From the NCBI GenBank assembly GCA_004194705.1, contig SADC01000215.1, forward strand, positions 108,738 through 172,737: a stretch of 64,000 nt of DNA. The letters are read 5' to 3'. How positions within the stretch are numbered: the stretch's first letter is position 1; the number at the start of each line of letters is the position of its first letter. The position numbers were made by a program, and so were the translations under genes. Under the pieces are notes generated by a model. The model searched no databases. It was not told the origin of the DNA and saw only the letters and a list, made by a program, of their open reading frames with translations. Source of the stretch: Ditylenchus dipsaci (taxonomy: Eukaryota; Nematoda; Chromadorea; Rhabditida; Anguinidae). This document shows positions 52,856 to 64,000 of the stretch, one piece after another.

Positions 52856-53309
52856 TTTTTCTCTTAAGTTGGATATCTCCACATCTCCAGAATGTCAGCT
52901 ATCGAATAAAAAAAAGATTAGATCAGTACGACGATTTGAAGGTCACTTGGGCGGTTACAAGCGACCAAATTGTTCAAAAAATTCAAAATTTTGAAATTTG
53001 GCGCGAATTTAAATTCGTGCCAAAATTCAAAATTTTGTCTCGACAAGAATCAAAGTTTAGTCGTGTTTCTGGGTTAACTTTGTGTTCTGAAACACATTTG
53101 GAACAAACTTTTTAAAATTTTCAAACAAAAATTTGAGTTTTCCAGCATTCAAAATTTAAATTGGCGCAAAAATGAAATTTTAAATTGTTAATGGAATAGT
53201 TGGTATGGAGGATGATTCCAAAGCAACTTTTTGTGCCGAATACGATGGATAAAAAATTTCATGACTGCGTTTTTTCACCACGTACAAGCTACCTATTTGG
53301 TTACGTGTC

Positions 53310-53935
53310 CTGAAAACGGGCATGATATCCCGGCTGGGTTGGATGTTATGAAAATTGGCATAAGACCCGGATTGGGCTGTGTGTACTGAAAGTGGGCATG
53401 ATATCCCGGGCTGGGTTGGATGTCCTGAAAATCGGCATGATATCCCGGGCTGGGTTGGATGTCCTGAAAATTGCATGAGATCCGGGCTGGTTGGATGTCC
53501 TGAAAATGGGCTTGATATGCCGGGCTGGGTTGGATGTCCTGAAAATGGCATGATATCCCGGGCTGGGTTGCATGTCCTGAAAATGGGGATGATATCCCAG
53601 GCTGGGTTGGATGTTATGAAAATTGGCATAAGACCCGGATTGGGCTGTGTGTACTGAAAGTGGGCATGATATCCCGGGTGGGTTGGATGTCCTGAAAATG
53701 GGCATGATATCCCGGGCTGGGTTGGATGTCCTGAAAATGGGCATGATATCCCGGCTGGGTTGTATGTCCTGAAAATTGGCATGAGATCCCAGGCTGGGTT
53801 GGATGTCCTGAAATGGGCATGATATCCGGGCTGGGTTGGATGTCCTGAAAATGGGCATGATATCCCGGCTGGGTTGGATGTTCTGAAAATTGTCATAAAA
53901 CGCCGGATTGGGTTGTGTGTCCTGAAAATTCGACA
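53310..53935. repeat. Minisatellite, about 16 copies of a ~39-bp unit
   Basis: The unit is GGTTGGATGTCCTGAAAATG followed by GGCATGATATCCCGGGCT. A variant triplet (TGTTATGAAAATTGGC, AAGACCCGGATTGGGCTGTG, TGTACTGAAAGTGGGC) occurs twice about 265 bp apart, so there is a higher-order period of about seven units. Because 39 is divisible by three, long frames stay open on the minus strand (up to 264 codons). Those are taken as by-products. Confidence 0.9.
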
Positions 53936-54514
53936 ATTTAGGTTTGATCTAACCAAGTTGGCTGAGAAACTCATTATAAAGGGTGCTCTAAATTTTCAAA
54001 TAAAAAGCATAGTATTTTGAAAATTTTGGCCGCTTTAAGCGGCCATCTAGCACCAGTACGACGCGCGTAGCGCGTTTAAATACAATGAAATTTTAAAATT
54101 TTAATTAACTGATATTTATTTTTAAAATCTTCATTGTGCTGGGCCTCCTAGTTTACCATTTAAACATCGATTATCATCGATAGTAAATATTTTTTATTTC
54201 GAGGCGTGTTTCGATTCGATCACTTAGGGAGGGTACCTGAACACCCTTGAATAACAGAGTCGGATTCCCCAACACCACTCTCGATCATGAAATGCATACG
54301 GAGTGTCTTTTTGTGACGGCTCATGTTGAAAAACACGGTGAAACAGCCAACAATAATCGGTACCGGTCAATTTTCCGCCGCCAATTTTCCGCGGACAATT
54401 TTCCGTGGACAATTTTCCGCCGTCATAATTCTAAATTTATTTTTTTGTCTTGTGAAGGAGTCCTATTATTTAAAATGATTTCTTTTAATCCAACCTCAGT
54501 CCTACTGGATAATC
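53936..54514. other. No gene; short CAATTTTCCGC word cluster
   Basis: At 54362-54425 four GACAATTTTCCGC words stand in tandem without a clear inverted partner. GCGCGTAGCGCG at 54062 is a small palindrome. Confidence 0.5.
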
Positions 54515-54852
54515 CGTGCACCAACCAAACCAAGTGGTCGTCCACTTGGTGCAATTTTTTATGTTTTTCGAGTTATAAAACCTGTCTTCTGGACTAAGTC
54601 GGGCATGCTGAAGATGTTTGATAGTGGCAAAATAAGATTTTGTATGGTATTTTGGGGTATTGGGAAATAATTAATTTTACCAAAACTCGATTTTACCAAA
54701 ACTTAAAAAATACCATACAAAATTGTATTTTACCATTATCAACCATCTCAGCATGCCTGAGTGCGTCCAAAAAACAGGTTTGGAATATGAAAAAGTAAAA
54801 AAAAATTCACACCAAGTGGACCACACTTGTTTTGGTTGGTTCAGACTGAAAA
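54515..54852. mobile_element. Foldback with GGTCGTCCACTTGG arms, second copy
   Basis: Ends CACCAACCAAACCAAGTGG and the complement CCACACTTGTTTTGGTTGG. Inner arms match 50280-50640 (AAAACTCGATTTTACC and its partner). Confidence 0.75.
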
Positions 54853-55590
54853 ATTTAAATTCCGCGATATTTTTAAAAATGCAGGAATTTTAAAACCTAA
54901 CCCACCTAACCCAGTGGTACCCTACACAGGTTCACGGTCCGCGTAGGTAAAATCGCAGTTTTGGTTTTAACAAACCGAATTAACGGAACGATATTAATCA
55001 GAATAGGTGGTTTTTTTATTTTAACTAACTTATGTTTCCCCAGGTCATCCAGGTGGATATCCACCTGACCATGTATTACACACCCCAGGTTTTGATATTC
55101 GGGTATGTAAAAACGAAATTTTTACTTAAAATTTTACTTATGATAGGATGATGTGTTTATAAAATATGAAAAAGTTTATTTTTTGAGTCATCCACGTGGA
55201 TATGCACTTGACCCACTTACACCCACCGTAAATTTTGGGGTTGGAGTGAGTAAAATTGCAACTTTGATTCTAACAAAACAGACACCTTACACGATTTTTT
55301 ATTGGAAAATAATGGTTTGTTCTTGTTTTCTCTTAATTTTATTTTGTAGGCCATTTATCTGGATCACCTACGAAATTGAAATTTTCGAAAAATTAACCAT
55401 TTTTTCTCACCAAAATCTTGTTTGGAATCGGGTTTAATAAGGTCAAAATTGTAATTTTACCTACCCGAACTCATCCACCTGGATAGCTAGCTGTTGTCGG
55501 GATTAAATTTTGGTCTGACTCACTATTGGAGCAGCCTCGCTAAAAGAAACGATTCTAGCCTAGACAATTGGCAGAATAGCGAAATGGCTC
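54853..55590. other. Dispersed TCATCCAGGTGGAT repeats, no gene
   Basis: GTCATCCAGGTGGATATCC and relatives recur at about 55044, 55188 and 55466, each followed by GGGTAGGTAAAAT-like sequence. Open frames are not protein-like. Confidence 0.5.
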
Positions 55591-55745
55591 AGAGCTAATT
55601 GGTGCCAACAGGAGGCGCAAACAACAGAATGACGCCAATTAAATTGGCGCCTAATTGAATTTGGTGCAGACTCAAATTGAGGCAACGTCAAATTGGTGCC
55701 GGCTCGCATTGGCGCACAATCATTTTGGCAAGGAGACATACTGCT
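55591..55745. repeat. Cluster of AATTGGCGCC words
   Basis: Eight or so TAATTGGCGCCTAATTG / AAATTGGTGCC words in direct order. No inverted partner was found. Confidence 0.55.
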
Positions 55746-55779
55746 GAAATATTTCTACCGTAGTGTTGTATGCAGTGTT

Positions 55780-56045
55780 TTCATAAACGAACACGAAATC
55801 AATGCGAAATGAAATCAAAGCGAAATTTCGAAATGAAATGAAAACGAAAACGAAATGGGGTATCAAAACGAAATGAAAACGAAATTTCGTTTTCGTTTTC
55901 ATTTCGTTTTGAAATCGATTTCGTTTTCGTTTTCATTTCATTTTGAAACGATTTCGTTTTCGTTTTCATTTCGCATTGGATTTCGTTTTCATTTCGTTTT
56001 CGTTTCCTTTCGTATTGAATTTCATTTTCGGTTTCGCTTTATATT
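55780..56045. mobile_element. Word foldback (CGTTTTCATTT)
   Basis: AACGAAAACGAAATG words on the left (55790-55888) face TTTCGTTTTCGTTTTCATTT words on the right (55889-56038), meeting at a perfect hairpin at 55881-55896. Outer ends not resolved. Confidence 0.65.
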
Positions 56046-56448
56046 AGGGTTTCTTTCTATAACTTCTGGTATTTTTGCAGGCGATATAATTTCATAACTT
56101 GAAACTCATAATTGGTTCGCTGTATAATGGATGACATACAACTTGTATGTCATTTCGTAAAGGAGAGTCTCTACTTTCATCGCTATTTTTAGCTTTTACA
56201 ATTTCACAATAAAATATTGATTTTTAGCCTTCAAAGATAGAGCTTCGAATTGAAAAAAGAATAAGTTTCGATACCTCAAATACTGGTCAAAAGTTTAATC
56301 AAGCGTTAGGCGCTGCAACAGCGTCTCAGTACTTAGCACTCCAAAAAATGACTAAAATTGAAGAAAACTTGAACTTCCGTCATTTTCGAAGCATGTGCTT
56401 CGTAAGAGTCTTTTTGTACAGCTCCAGTGACCACAATACGGAAGAATA

Positions 56449-56855
56449 CCCTAATATAGGGTTGTGAATTTTCCCGGTAGGATTCTTTCCGAGAATATTC
56501 TCGAGATTATTCTCGGAAAGGATCTTTTTTTGGTAAGAATCAGAAATAATCAACCTGAAATTCCAGTGGCAATCCACTGGAATTTCAGACTTTCTGGCAT
56601 TCCATTGGAGTCACTGGTTGGCGAGTGGTCATTTAGTGGTTGTCCACCTCATTTTTCCGTGACAGCAGTTTAGTTAGCTTCGGCATTGTGTCTGAAAAGT
56701 TCAAAAGAGTAAAGGTAACACCAAAAAAACTGCAAAAAAATGTTGAACGAAAAGTAAAAAAATCGAAAAAGATTATTCTCCCATTTTTGATATGGGTAAG
56801 AATCTAGATTCTTACCAAGAATATTGTCTTTCACAACCCTACCCTAATATAAGGT
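56449..56855. mobile_element. Foldback with TATAGGGTTGTGAA ends
   Basis: CCCTAATATAGGGTTGTGAA on the left pairs with TTCACAACCCTACCCTAATA on the right. Inside, GAGAATATTCTCGAGATTATT and CCAGTGGCAATCCACTGG are further short palindromes. The TAGGGTTG end resembles hAT-like ends elsewhere here. Confidence 0.6.
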
Positions 56856-57420
56856 AGAATACATTGTCGTCCCCTTTCCGGCTCTGTTATCAAATCCGGT
56901 CCATGTTTTGCATAGGTCACCCCCCCCCCCCCCCCCCTACTGTTTTTTTCCTGTTTTTATTATTTTCCTTAGTCCCCAGTTGTTTTCTTAAGGTTGTTAT
57001 CATTATTATTATTACTATTATTTGAAAATGTTTTTTGATAGAATGGTTAACATTTATGCTTAGAAATATGATTGTTCGAGTATACACTAAATAAAGTATT
57101 CAAAGAAAACAGAGGGACAAGGCAAAAAAATAAGAAATGGGAAGAAAACAAGGTACCAATCGTAGATTAGAGCCCCTGTAAAATTCCGAAATACAATCAG
57201 AAAGTTAAGCCATTTAGAAACGTGAACATTAGAAACACTGAACATTAAAAAAAACCACCACAATCAGATCACATTGTCTATCACACTTCGCATATTGTAA
57301 GAGAACAAAGCCCGATACAACATCGCAGACTAGTAATACTAGCATAATCTTTAATCACTGCTTTTTTCTACTCAAAAAAGAAAATAGCGAGAGAGGAAAA
57401 CGAATGCTGAGTCAACACTT
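56856..57420. other. No gene; poly-C tract
   Basis: A C-run of about 20 bases lies near 56920-56938. The remainder is AT-rich and downstream of the ubiquitin polyadenylation signal. Confidence 0.5.
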
Positions 57421-57426
57421 TTTATT
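57421..57426 (-). terminator. Polyadenylation signal AATAAA of the ubiquitin gene
   Basis: AATAAA on the minus strand, 74 nt after the stop codon at 57500-57502, in the right place for 3' end formation. Confidence 0.6.
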
Positions 57427-57499
57427 GTCGAAAAAGAACATGCGCATACAACAGATGTGATGAAGATAGGGATCTTGAAGACGAGACCTATTGATCACT

Positions 57500-58222
<723 letters not shown>

Positions 58223-59898
58223 ATGGCTATGGGAGACGAAATCAAGCGAAACTTGAAAGAGCTTTTAGAAGCTGGGGGCTATGGAGAACAGACGAGCGCT
58301 CCTTATTCGACCAATTTGGCTGAGACGTCCAAAGAAGTGCAGCGTCGCGTGCGAGCTCTTAAGAAGTACCAATTGGAGAGTATCGATTTGGAAAGCAAGT
58401 TCTATCATCGAGTTCATGAGCTTGAGAAGGAATTCCAACCGATGTTTAATGCCATCAATCTCAAGGTCAGTTGGTTTAGTTCTTTGCTAATCTATCTGCG
58501 TTGTTGAATTCCATTTCTAGCGCAAAGCCGTCGTGATTGAGATCATGAGCCTGCTGATGAGGAGTGCGACGCTCGTTGATTCACAACCTTGACGAGGATG
58601 AACTTCAGGTAGATTTTGTTATATCATACTGCACTTTTAAGTGTGGAACGTCTCTTTTAGAAGTTGGAAAATAATGCTCCAGTTGAGGGAACACCATCGA
58701 AGGGAGTTCCAGGATTTTGGTTCTATGCTCTGAACAACGCTTCTCAGATCAGTGATATGATCCACGAGTACGATGCGCCCATCCTGAAGTTTCTTGTTGA
58801 CATCTCGTTGCAAGTTCATACGGATCCGACTGTGAGTTCTTTTGATCTCGTATGTACGTATTCGCCACTTATATTTCAGGGTTTTTCGCTCCTATTTCAC
58901 TTTGCTGAGAATCCTTACTTCACGAATGCTATCTTGACTAAGTACTATGAGCTGAAGATCGCTCCAGACAATGGTATCCAAGAAATTCTTCACAGTACTC
59001 ACGGCTCGTTCAGAAACCCGGAGTTAGAATATTTGCATCTTGGACACACTTTACTCCAAGTCCAACTGTTTACGAAAGTTGGAGTTGGGTATCTCTGTTT
59101 GGTGCACACCTTTTTAAACCAAATCGGGGTAATGAGCTATTGGCTATTGGTGGCGGCTACTGAGGGAGCCTGTTTAACCAAAAAGCTGAAAATTTTCGTG
59201 TAAACAGTTCTCACTCTAACTCTGACTTCGTGAATCGGAGTCAAGTTGGAAACGGGTCGGAGACGAAGTATTATGCTCGTGAACACCTCTTACTCCGACT
59301 CCAGCTCCGGATTTCTGGAAGAGCCATCAGTGTCATCTTTTTCAATTTTCAGATGATCCCTTTGGTTTCGATGGCCCAACCGTGGTCAAAAGCGAAGGAA
59401 CTTTAATTGACTGGAAGATGCAAGAACGTCACTCAGAAAGTCGTCAAGAAGAAGCAAAAGGTGCTGGGGCTGGACGTTTCATGGACGAAGACCGTATGTG
59501 ATTCATTCATTCTGTCTTATGCTCGTTAACCTGTGGTAAATTTAGGTGCCAAACGACAGTTTCTTCAACTTTTTCGATGCTGTTGTCAAAGAGTTGACTG
59601 AGAATTTGAAGTAAACTTTTTCTTTATTGAAAATGTGCTCCGTAATTTTTAGGCGGAAATTGAACATGGCGTGCGTGTGGACTTCGAAACGGGTCAAGTC
59701 ATTCGTGATCAGATCGTTCCTCGTGCTGTTCTCTTCTTCACCGGGGAGGGTGTTGAAGACGAAGATTTTGACGATTTCGATGAGGATGAAGACGATGTGA
59801 GTATTGTCAGATCTATTTTTTCATAGTTAGTTATGCGTCATTATATTCAGGAAGATTCTGATGGTGCCTCTGATGGGAACGACGATGAAGACCGATAA
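58223..59898 (+). CDS. nap-1 (NAP1L): Nucleosome assembly protein 1 (NAP1) histone chaperone
   Basis: NAP1 proteins chaperone H2A-H2B and assemble nucleosomes. Exons: 58223-58465, 58521-58608, 58661-58831, 58880-58973, 59353-59493, 59546-59610, 59653-59796, 59851-59898; about 330 codons against the usual 350-400. Motifs in order: QLESIDLESKFYHRVHELEK and FQPMFNAINLK (dimerisation helix), HEPADEECD, GVPGFWFYALNNA, GFSLLFHFAENPYFTN, DDPFGFDGPTVV, LIDWK, PNDSFFNFFDAVV, DQIVPRAVLFFTGEG, and an acidic tail (DEDFDDFDEDEDD). Frame slips are needed in exon 2 (near 58540), exon 5 (two missing bases near 59421-59428 and perhaps two more near 59460-59485) and at the 59610 donor. Several fit G-run shortening. 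The intron 58974-59352 carries GAGTC-type inverted words like those of the GAGTTA elements. Confidence 0.92.
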
Positions 59899-59985
59899 GA
59901 ATCTTTCGGTTACGAAAAACTCTCAGTCTCTTTCGATTTTTATCGTTGAACGGTTGTTACTTATTGTCGCATATAAAAGCTACAG

Positions 59986-60411
59986 TCGAACCTCTCTATA
60001 GTGTACAACCCCAAAGTTCGTTCCCGCCTAGGGTCCGACACTTTTTTAGCTCGATTTTCAATTTTTTGCTGATTCTTTTTTCACAGTCTGGCCGCAAATA
60101 TCGTAAGGATTCCGATTTTGCCGATCGTTTTTCATTTGTCTATATATTTTTTCTCTAAAAAAGCAAAACCTCCATATAGTGTACACCACTTTGAAAATAA
60201 GATGTACACTAGTGGGAGGTTTTGCTTTTTTAGAGAAAAAATATATAAGACAAATGAAAAACGATCGGCAAAATCGGAATCCTTACGATATTTGCGGCCA
60301 GACTGTGAAAAAAGAATCAGCAAAAAAAATTGAAAATCGAGCTAAAAAAAGTGTCGGACCCTAGGCGGGAACGAACTTTTGGGTGTACACTATAGAGAGT
60401 TCGACTGTATC
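59986..60411. mobile_element. Pogo-like foldback, TA duplication
   Basis: Ends CAGTCGAACCTCTCTATAGT and its inverted match with TA at both borders. The two halves are complementary over more than 190 bp each (GTTCGTTCCCGCCTAGGGTC, AAATATCGTAAGGATTCCG). It starts about 88 bp after the NAP1 stop and may lie in its 3' UTR. Confidence 0.88.
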
Positions 60412-60629
60412 TGCAACAATCGCAGCTTCTTTTACATGCCTAGTACAGTTTACTCTCGAACATTGTAGCTCAATTCAGCGCAATCTCGAGTTCTGAAGTA
60501 AGTTAGATTTTTTGCAAAACGGCAAAAATCCAGTGAGATGTTGCCCGCAAATCCAAGCTTAGAAAATGAAGACTAAAAATATCATTCTAAAAAACGTAAA
60601 CGTCACAATAAACGGCTCTATTCGACAAT

Positions 60630-60840
60630 GAGGCGTTTTTTGCTTTGGTGCCCCTTGTTGTTTTGCAGGACTTTTTAGGCTTAAGAAAGGGTCAGCCAGC
60701 GTGTGTTGGGATGGACTTAAACATATTATCAAACTTATGCCAAGTCCATCCTAATATACGCTGGCCTACCGTTGCCTAAGCCTAAAGCCGAAAAATCACA
60801 ATAAAAAAACACAGGGGGACCTAGGCAAAAAAAACTTCCC
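60630..60840. mobile_element. Foldback with TAGGCTTAGGCAACGG arms, copy 1
   Basis: The left arm (GCTTTGGTGCCCCTTGTTG, TTTTTAGGCTTAAGAAAGG) and the right arm (GGCCTACCGTTGCCTAAGCC, CACAGGGGGACCTAGGC) surround ATGGACTTAAACATATTATC and its partner. Confidence 0.72.
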
Positions 60841-60999
60841 CATTGTCGTATGGAGCCAAAAAAGCGCCGCCGCCTGGGCCGGCGGCCGTGCAAATATACG
60901 GCCGACTAGATAAAGAAAAGATTTCTCGTGGTACCATCTTGTAGCTAAGATGCACATTTTCAAAATTTGCTATCTAAAGGCTACATGTAATAATGCAAG

Positions 61000-61235
61000 G
61001 GGGGGTGGTATTTTGCCTCAGTTCCCCTGTTGTTTTTTTAGGACTTTTTCAGGTTTTAGGCTTAGGCAAGGTCGGCAGCGTATGTTTGGATGGACTTAAA
61101 CATAAGTCTGAGATATTGTTTGAGTCCATCCCAATAACGCCTGGCCTGCCATTACCTAAGCCTAAGTGGCCCTATATTGATAATGGGGGAAGGGTTTTGC
61201 CTTGGTCCCCGTGGTCGTTTTGAGGCTTAGGCGGT
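61000..61235. mobile_element. Foldback with TAGGCTTAGGCAACGG arms, copy 2
   Basis: Same layout as 60630-60840, with CAGTTCCCCTGTTGTTTTTT on the left and GTTTTGCCTTGGTCCCCGTGG at the right edge. The loop is GATGGACTTAAACATAAGTC and its partner. A one-arm piece is at 52215-52290. Confidence 0.7.
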
Positions 61236-62510
61236 TTTTAGGCTTTGTTAGGCCGTCAAAGGTTGAAGTGTTCGACCGATAACCGAGAGAAAAATAGACA
61301 ATGAAAGATGAGAAAACTGAAATATTATTAGTGTCATCAATGAGTTTTATGTGCGAAACTGAAGTTTGATAACGTAAAATAGGTTTATAACCCAATAAAT
61401 GTTGCTATTATGTCACAAAATAGTCTAAATTTAGTACACAAGCTCTTGATATACACGAAAATATACAAAGAAAGTCCTATTTTTTTAAATCTGATGCGAA
61501 AAATATTCGTCTCAAAAATTTCGGTGAAATTGGTGGTATAAAATATCTAAAATATTCTTACTGTTCTTTGAAGCACAAAGTTTGCCTCATTGCTCTTTAC
61601 AACTATACCGGTTAAAATTTTTTGAGCGTTTAGTGACGAAAAGAGCTTTTAAGATAGAAATCATGATGACATTTTTACGGATATAATCACTATTAAAATT
61701 AGCTTTTATATTATATCCGAAAAAAATGTTTTAGTAGACGCAAATTTTGTAAGAACCGAATTTCGGTAAGGAAGTTTTACCGTTTTGGTAATTCTGCGGA
61801 TCAGTGATGTCATTTTTAACTGTTTCTTAAATTTCTTACGAAAATTCTTCTCAAAAAAGCTTCTCACAAAAAAATTTCTTACGAAATTTCATTCTTACGA
61901 AACTTCCTCTTACGCAGGGCTTCCGTATCGAAATTTAAAAATAAAGGACATTCGGTCAAAAGTGCCATTTTATCCAGTGATTGTTGGGTTTTGAGTGCCT
62001 TTAAGTGCCTTTAGAGTGAGTGCCTTTAGAGTGCCTTTAGAGTGCTCCTTAAAGACTGACTGAAACAATTTTTTTTCTTGCAGTTTCGTAGTTAGAAAAC
62101 ATTTTTAAGCCGTCCTAACATATTCTGGCTCATCCTGCGCCTAATCAAAAGCCATAAAATCAACAAGGGGCCAAGGCATATTTTTCTCGTATGAACCACC
62201 AACACTTATAGAGCCGTTTTTTCTAAAAAAATTTGAGAACTTGTTTTCTTCGTAACCCTTGCTTAAATTAACTAAAGATACCTACAAAAGACCAAAAAAG
62301 CTCTTTTCGACACAACTTTTTGACTCCGTCCTGCATACAGATTTTTTCCTAATCGGCCCCTTCCCTGTAAGATTTTTCTCAAAATGGTGTAGGTAAAATG
62401 GCCTCAAAAATTTGAAAAAACGGTGTAGGTAAAACGGCCTAAAAATGGCCCGCTGCCCCCCCCCCCCCGTAAGAAATTCCTGCGTACGCCACTGGGACGG
62501 AGTCAAAGGT
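61236..62510. other. No gene seen
   Basis: AT-rich DNA. GTGCCTTTAGA is repeated about five times at 61996-62044. A GTCCTAACATATTCTGGC piece near 62115 belongs to the 60.6-kb family. A poly-C tract lies near 62457. Confidence 0.45.
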
Positions 62511-62519
62511 TGAACTTTC

Positions 62520-62705
62520 TCAAGGAAATCGGATCGAAAAACACGAATATGAAGTTATCTACTCCATCTGATCACTCCCCGTGGGCGAGGGGGGGGGATT
62601 ATAAACTGCAACCTAATATATCTGGCCGTAGCCAAGGCCGAGAGAGGGGGTAGACCCTTTTCGCCAAATAATCAAAGATGTTGAACATAGTTTTTGAATG
62701 CTGGG
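62520..62705. mobile_element. FB1 fragment, right outer arm
   Basis: Matches the FB1 right end near 3855-3953: GAAAAACACGAATATGAAGT, CATCTGATCACTCCCCGTGG and AAACTGCAACCTAATATA. Confidence 0.65.
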
Positions 62706-63227
62706 GCTCAGTAAACATTAGTAATTTTTGTTGTCAAAAAATGCCATTTTATCCAGTGCCTTATTGATTTTTCAGCAAAGAAAAAAGATTTTGACAAAAC
62801 ACCTCGAAAATAAAACAGATTTCGGTCCCACAAAATCTTTAAAAAAAAACAGGGTGTTTCAAGAAATTTGCCGGTTTAAAAACGGCCAAAACTTGTTTTA
62901 TAGGGCGTTTTTCAAAAATTCTGTTCTCCGCAAATTGATTTTATTGACCGTTAGCATATTTTGACCGTCATGATTTTGACCATCACCATTTTGAACCGTC
63001 AGGAGTGTTTGAAGATAACGTCTCGTTTAAATATTCTGAAATAGTTAAGATCATTGTACCCTATCCCAGATTCCTGTCCTAAACACGGTTCGATAATTTT
63101 AAAACAGCAATTTGACTTGCAGGAAGCCATGTTTCGGAGTATCTTCATATACCGTAGGTTATTCAGTTGGTACTCAGGTTTTCGCACCTAGGTGTACCTA
63201 CTAGGGTTGGCCTATAGTCAATAATTT

Positions 63228-63750
63228 GGTAAAGGAACGTTTCACGACAAATACGCATATGCGTATTTTTGGTGAAACGTTCAAAAAACAACAGGGGGGA
63301 CCAAGGCAGTTTTTTTTACGTTTTTTTCGAAAATTTTTTAGATCGATTTTACAAAGTCCCAGCAGCCTATCACATGAGTCATACATCGTATCACACAGCC
63401 AATTGTTTCAAAAAACAGGTTTTAAGCATTTCGAAGGGTCAGCCCTTATCCTGACCATGTACCCCGAAAGGGTCAGCCCTTTATCCCGGACCAATGTACC
63501 CCTAAAGGGGCTTCCTATTGAATTAGGGTGCCTGCCGAAGGCAGGCAGGTAAAACCCAAAAGTTGTATCAATACTGATTTGATACAATACGATTTCGGTG
63601 TTGGGGTGATTGTGGTGGTTTGAGATGGTTCGGACACAATCCAAAAATTTTCGAAAAAAACGTAAAAAAACTGCTTGGTCCCCCTGTTGTTTTTTGAACG
63701 TTTTCCACCAAAAATACGCATATGCGAATTTTGGTGAAACGTTCACGCAC
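63228..63750. mobile_element. MULE-like foldback with the shared module, exact 9-bp TSD
   Basis: The duplication CAATAATTT lies at 63219-63227 and 63751-63759. The ends are GGTAAAGGAACGTTTCAC and, inverted, GTGCGTGAACGTTTCAC. The arms hold GCATATGCGTATTTTTGGTG, AACAACAGGGGGGACCAAGG and the complements. The third copy of the module lies inside. Confidence 0.85.
63435..63552 (-). repeat. Conserved internal module, copy 3
   Basis: Inverted relative to copies 1 and 2. On the minus strand it begins ACCTGCCTGCCTTCGGCAGG and ends GGGCTGACCC. Confidence 0.9.
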
Positions 63751-63759
63751 CAATAATTT

Positions 63760-64000
63760 AGCATACCAGATTTAGCATACCAGAGTTTATTTATGCGGTA
63801 GGCCCCAGTCAACAAAACTATGTTCAACATCTTTCTTTTCAACAATAAATTGGCCCTTTTTGGTCCTTTCCAACCCTAATATGGCCTAATCCTTTCAAAA
63901 ATGGTCGAAATAGGTATATTTGGGTGGTCCCAAAACTCAATTTTTATTGACTAGAACTCAAAACTAATGCCTTTTCGAGCTTCTGAGGCAATTTTAGGTC
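63760..64000. mobile_element. FB1 fragment running off the window
   Basis: GCATACCAGAGTTTATTTATG, GGTAGGCCCCAGTC and AACTATGTTCAACATC match the FB1 inner arm. The tail (GGTGGTCCCAAAACTC) matches 25308-25330 inverted. Confidence 0.65.

Noticed and set aside
53180..53974. 264-codon minus-strand open frame of short repeats
   Set aside because: It lies on the 39-bp minisatellite; the period is a multiple of three, two frames are open at once, and no conserved sequence or splice context supports a gene.
55153..55437. Hydrophobic 94-codon plus-strand frame
   Set aside because: It contains the dispersed TCATCCAGGTGGAT repeats and no membrane-protein family signature.

Overview
The window is animal nuclear DNA: AT-rich, with split genes, GT-AG introns and no operons or bacterial signals. 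A nematode is the best guess. The stonin gene codes for about 1,700 residues, close to the length I recall for nematode UNC-41. Many CUL3 introns are only 40-60 nt. The ubiquitin carries Ala19, as I recall from Caenorhabditis. No species is claimed.

Five genes are readable. Stonin (endocytic cargo adaptor, + strand) runs from about 2626 to 38238 in 22 exons. Its tenth intron (20041-29498) holds a complete CUL3 gene on the opposite strand (20732-24617), followed by a 4.2-kb stack of nested transposons that includes a decayed Mutator-like transposase (27622-28834). A DTWD1-type tRNA modification gene (39005-40174, -) converges on stonin. At 57.5-59.9 kb a one-unit ubiquitin gene (-) and a NAP1 histone chaperone gene (+) lie head to head. 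A possible exon edge sits at 1-75. No other convincing genes were found.

Most of the rest is inverted-repeat (foldback) transposons. Their arms are built of short tandem 'words', and each family has its own word. Exact target-site duplications can be read directly. 8-bp duplications with hAT-like ends flank elements at 13669, 15982, 18558, 25834, 37004, 37299, 40327 and 48139. 9-bp duplications, as in Mutator-like elements, flank those at 10041, 26352, 32257, 49900 and 63228. TA duplications with pogo-like or mariner-like ends flank those at 19148, 24896, 43736, 48494 and 59986. Elements are nested up to three deep. Three 9-bp elements with different words share an internal module of about 115 bp. 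A CCTTGGTCCCCCTGTTG-like motif recurs in at least 14 places in otherwise unrelated elements. This shared design across superfamilies is the most unusual thing in the window.

All conserved genes except DTWD1 and ubiquitin need frame corrections, most of which look like loss of one base from a G, C or A run. That fits homopolymer errors of long-read sequencing better than pseudogenes. Exon coordinates below come from reading splice sites and conserved protein by eye.
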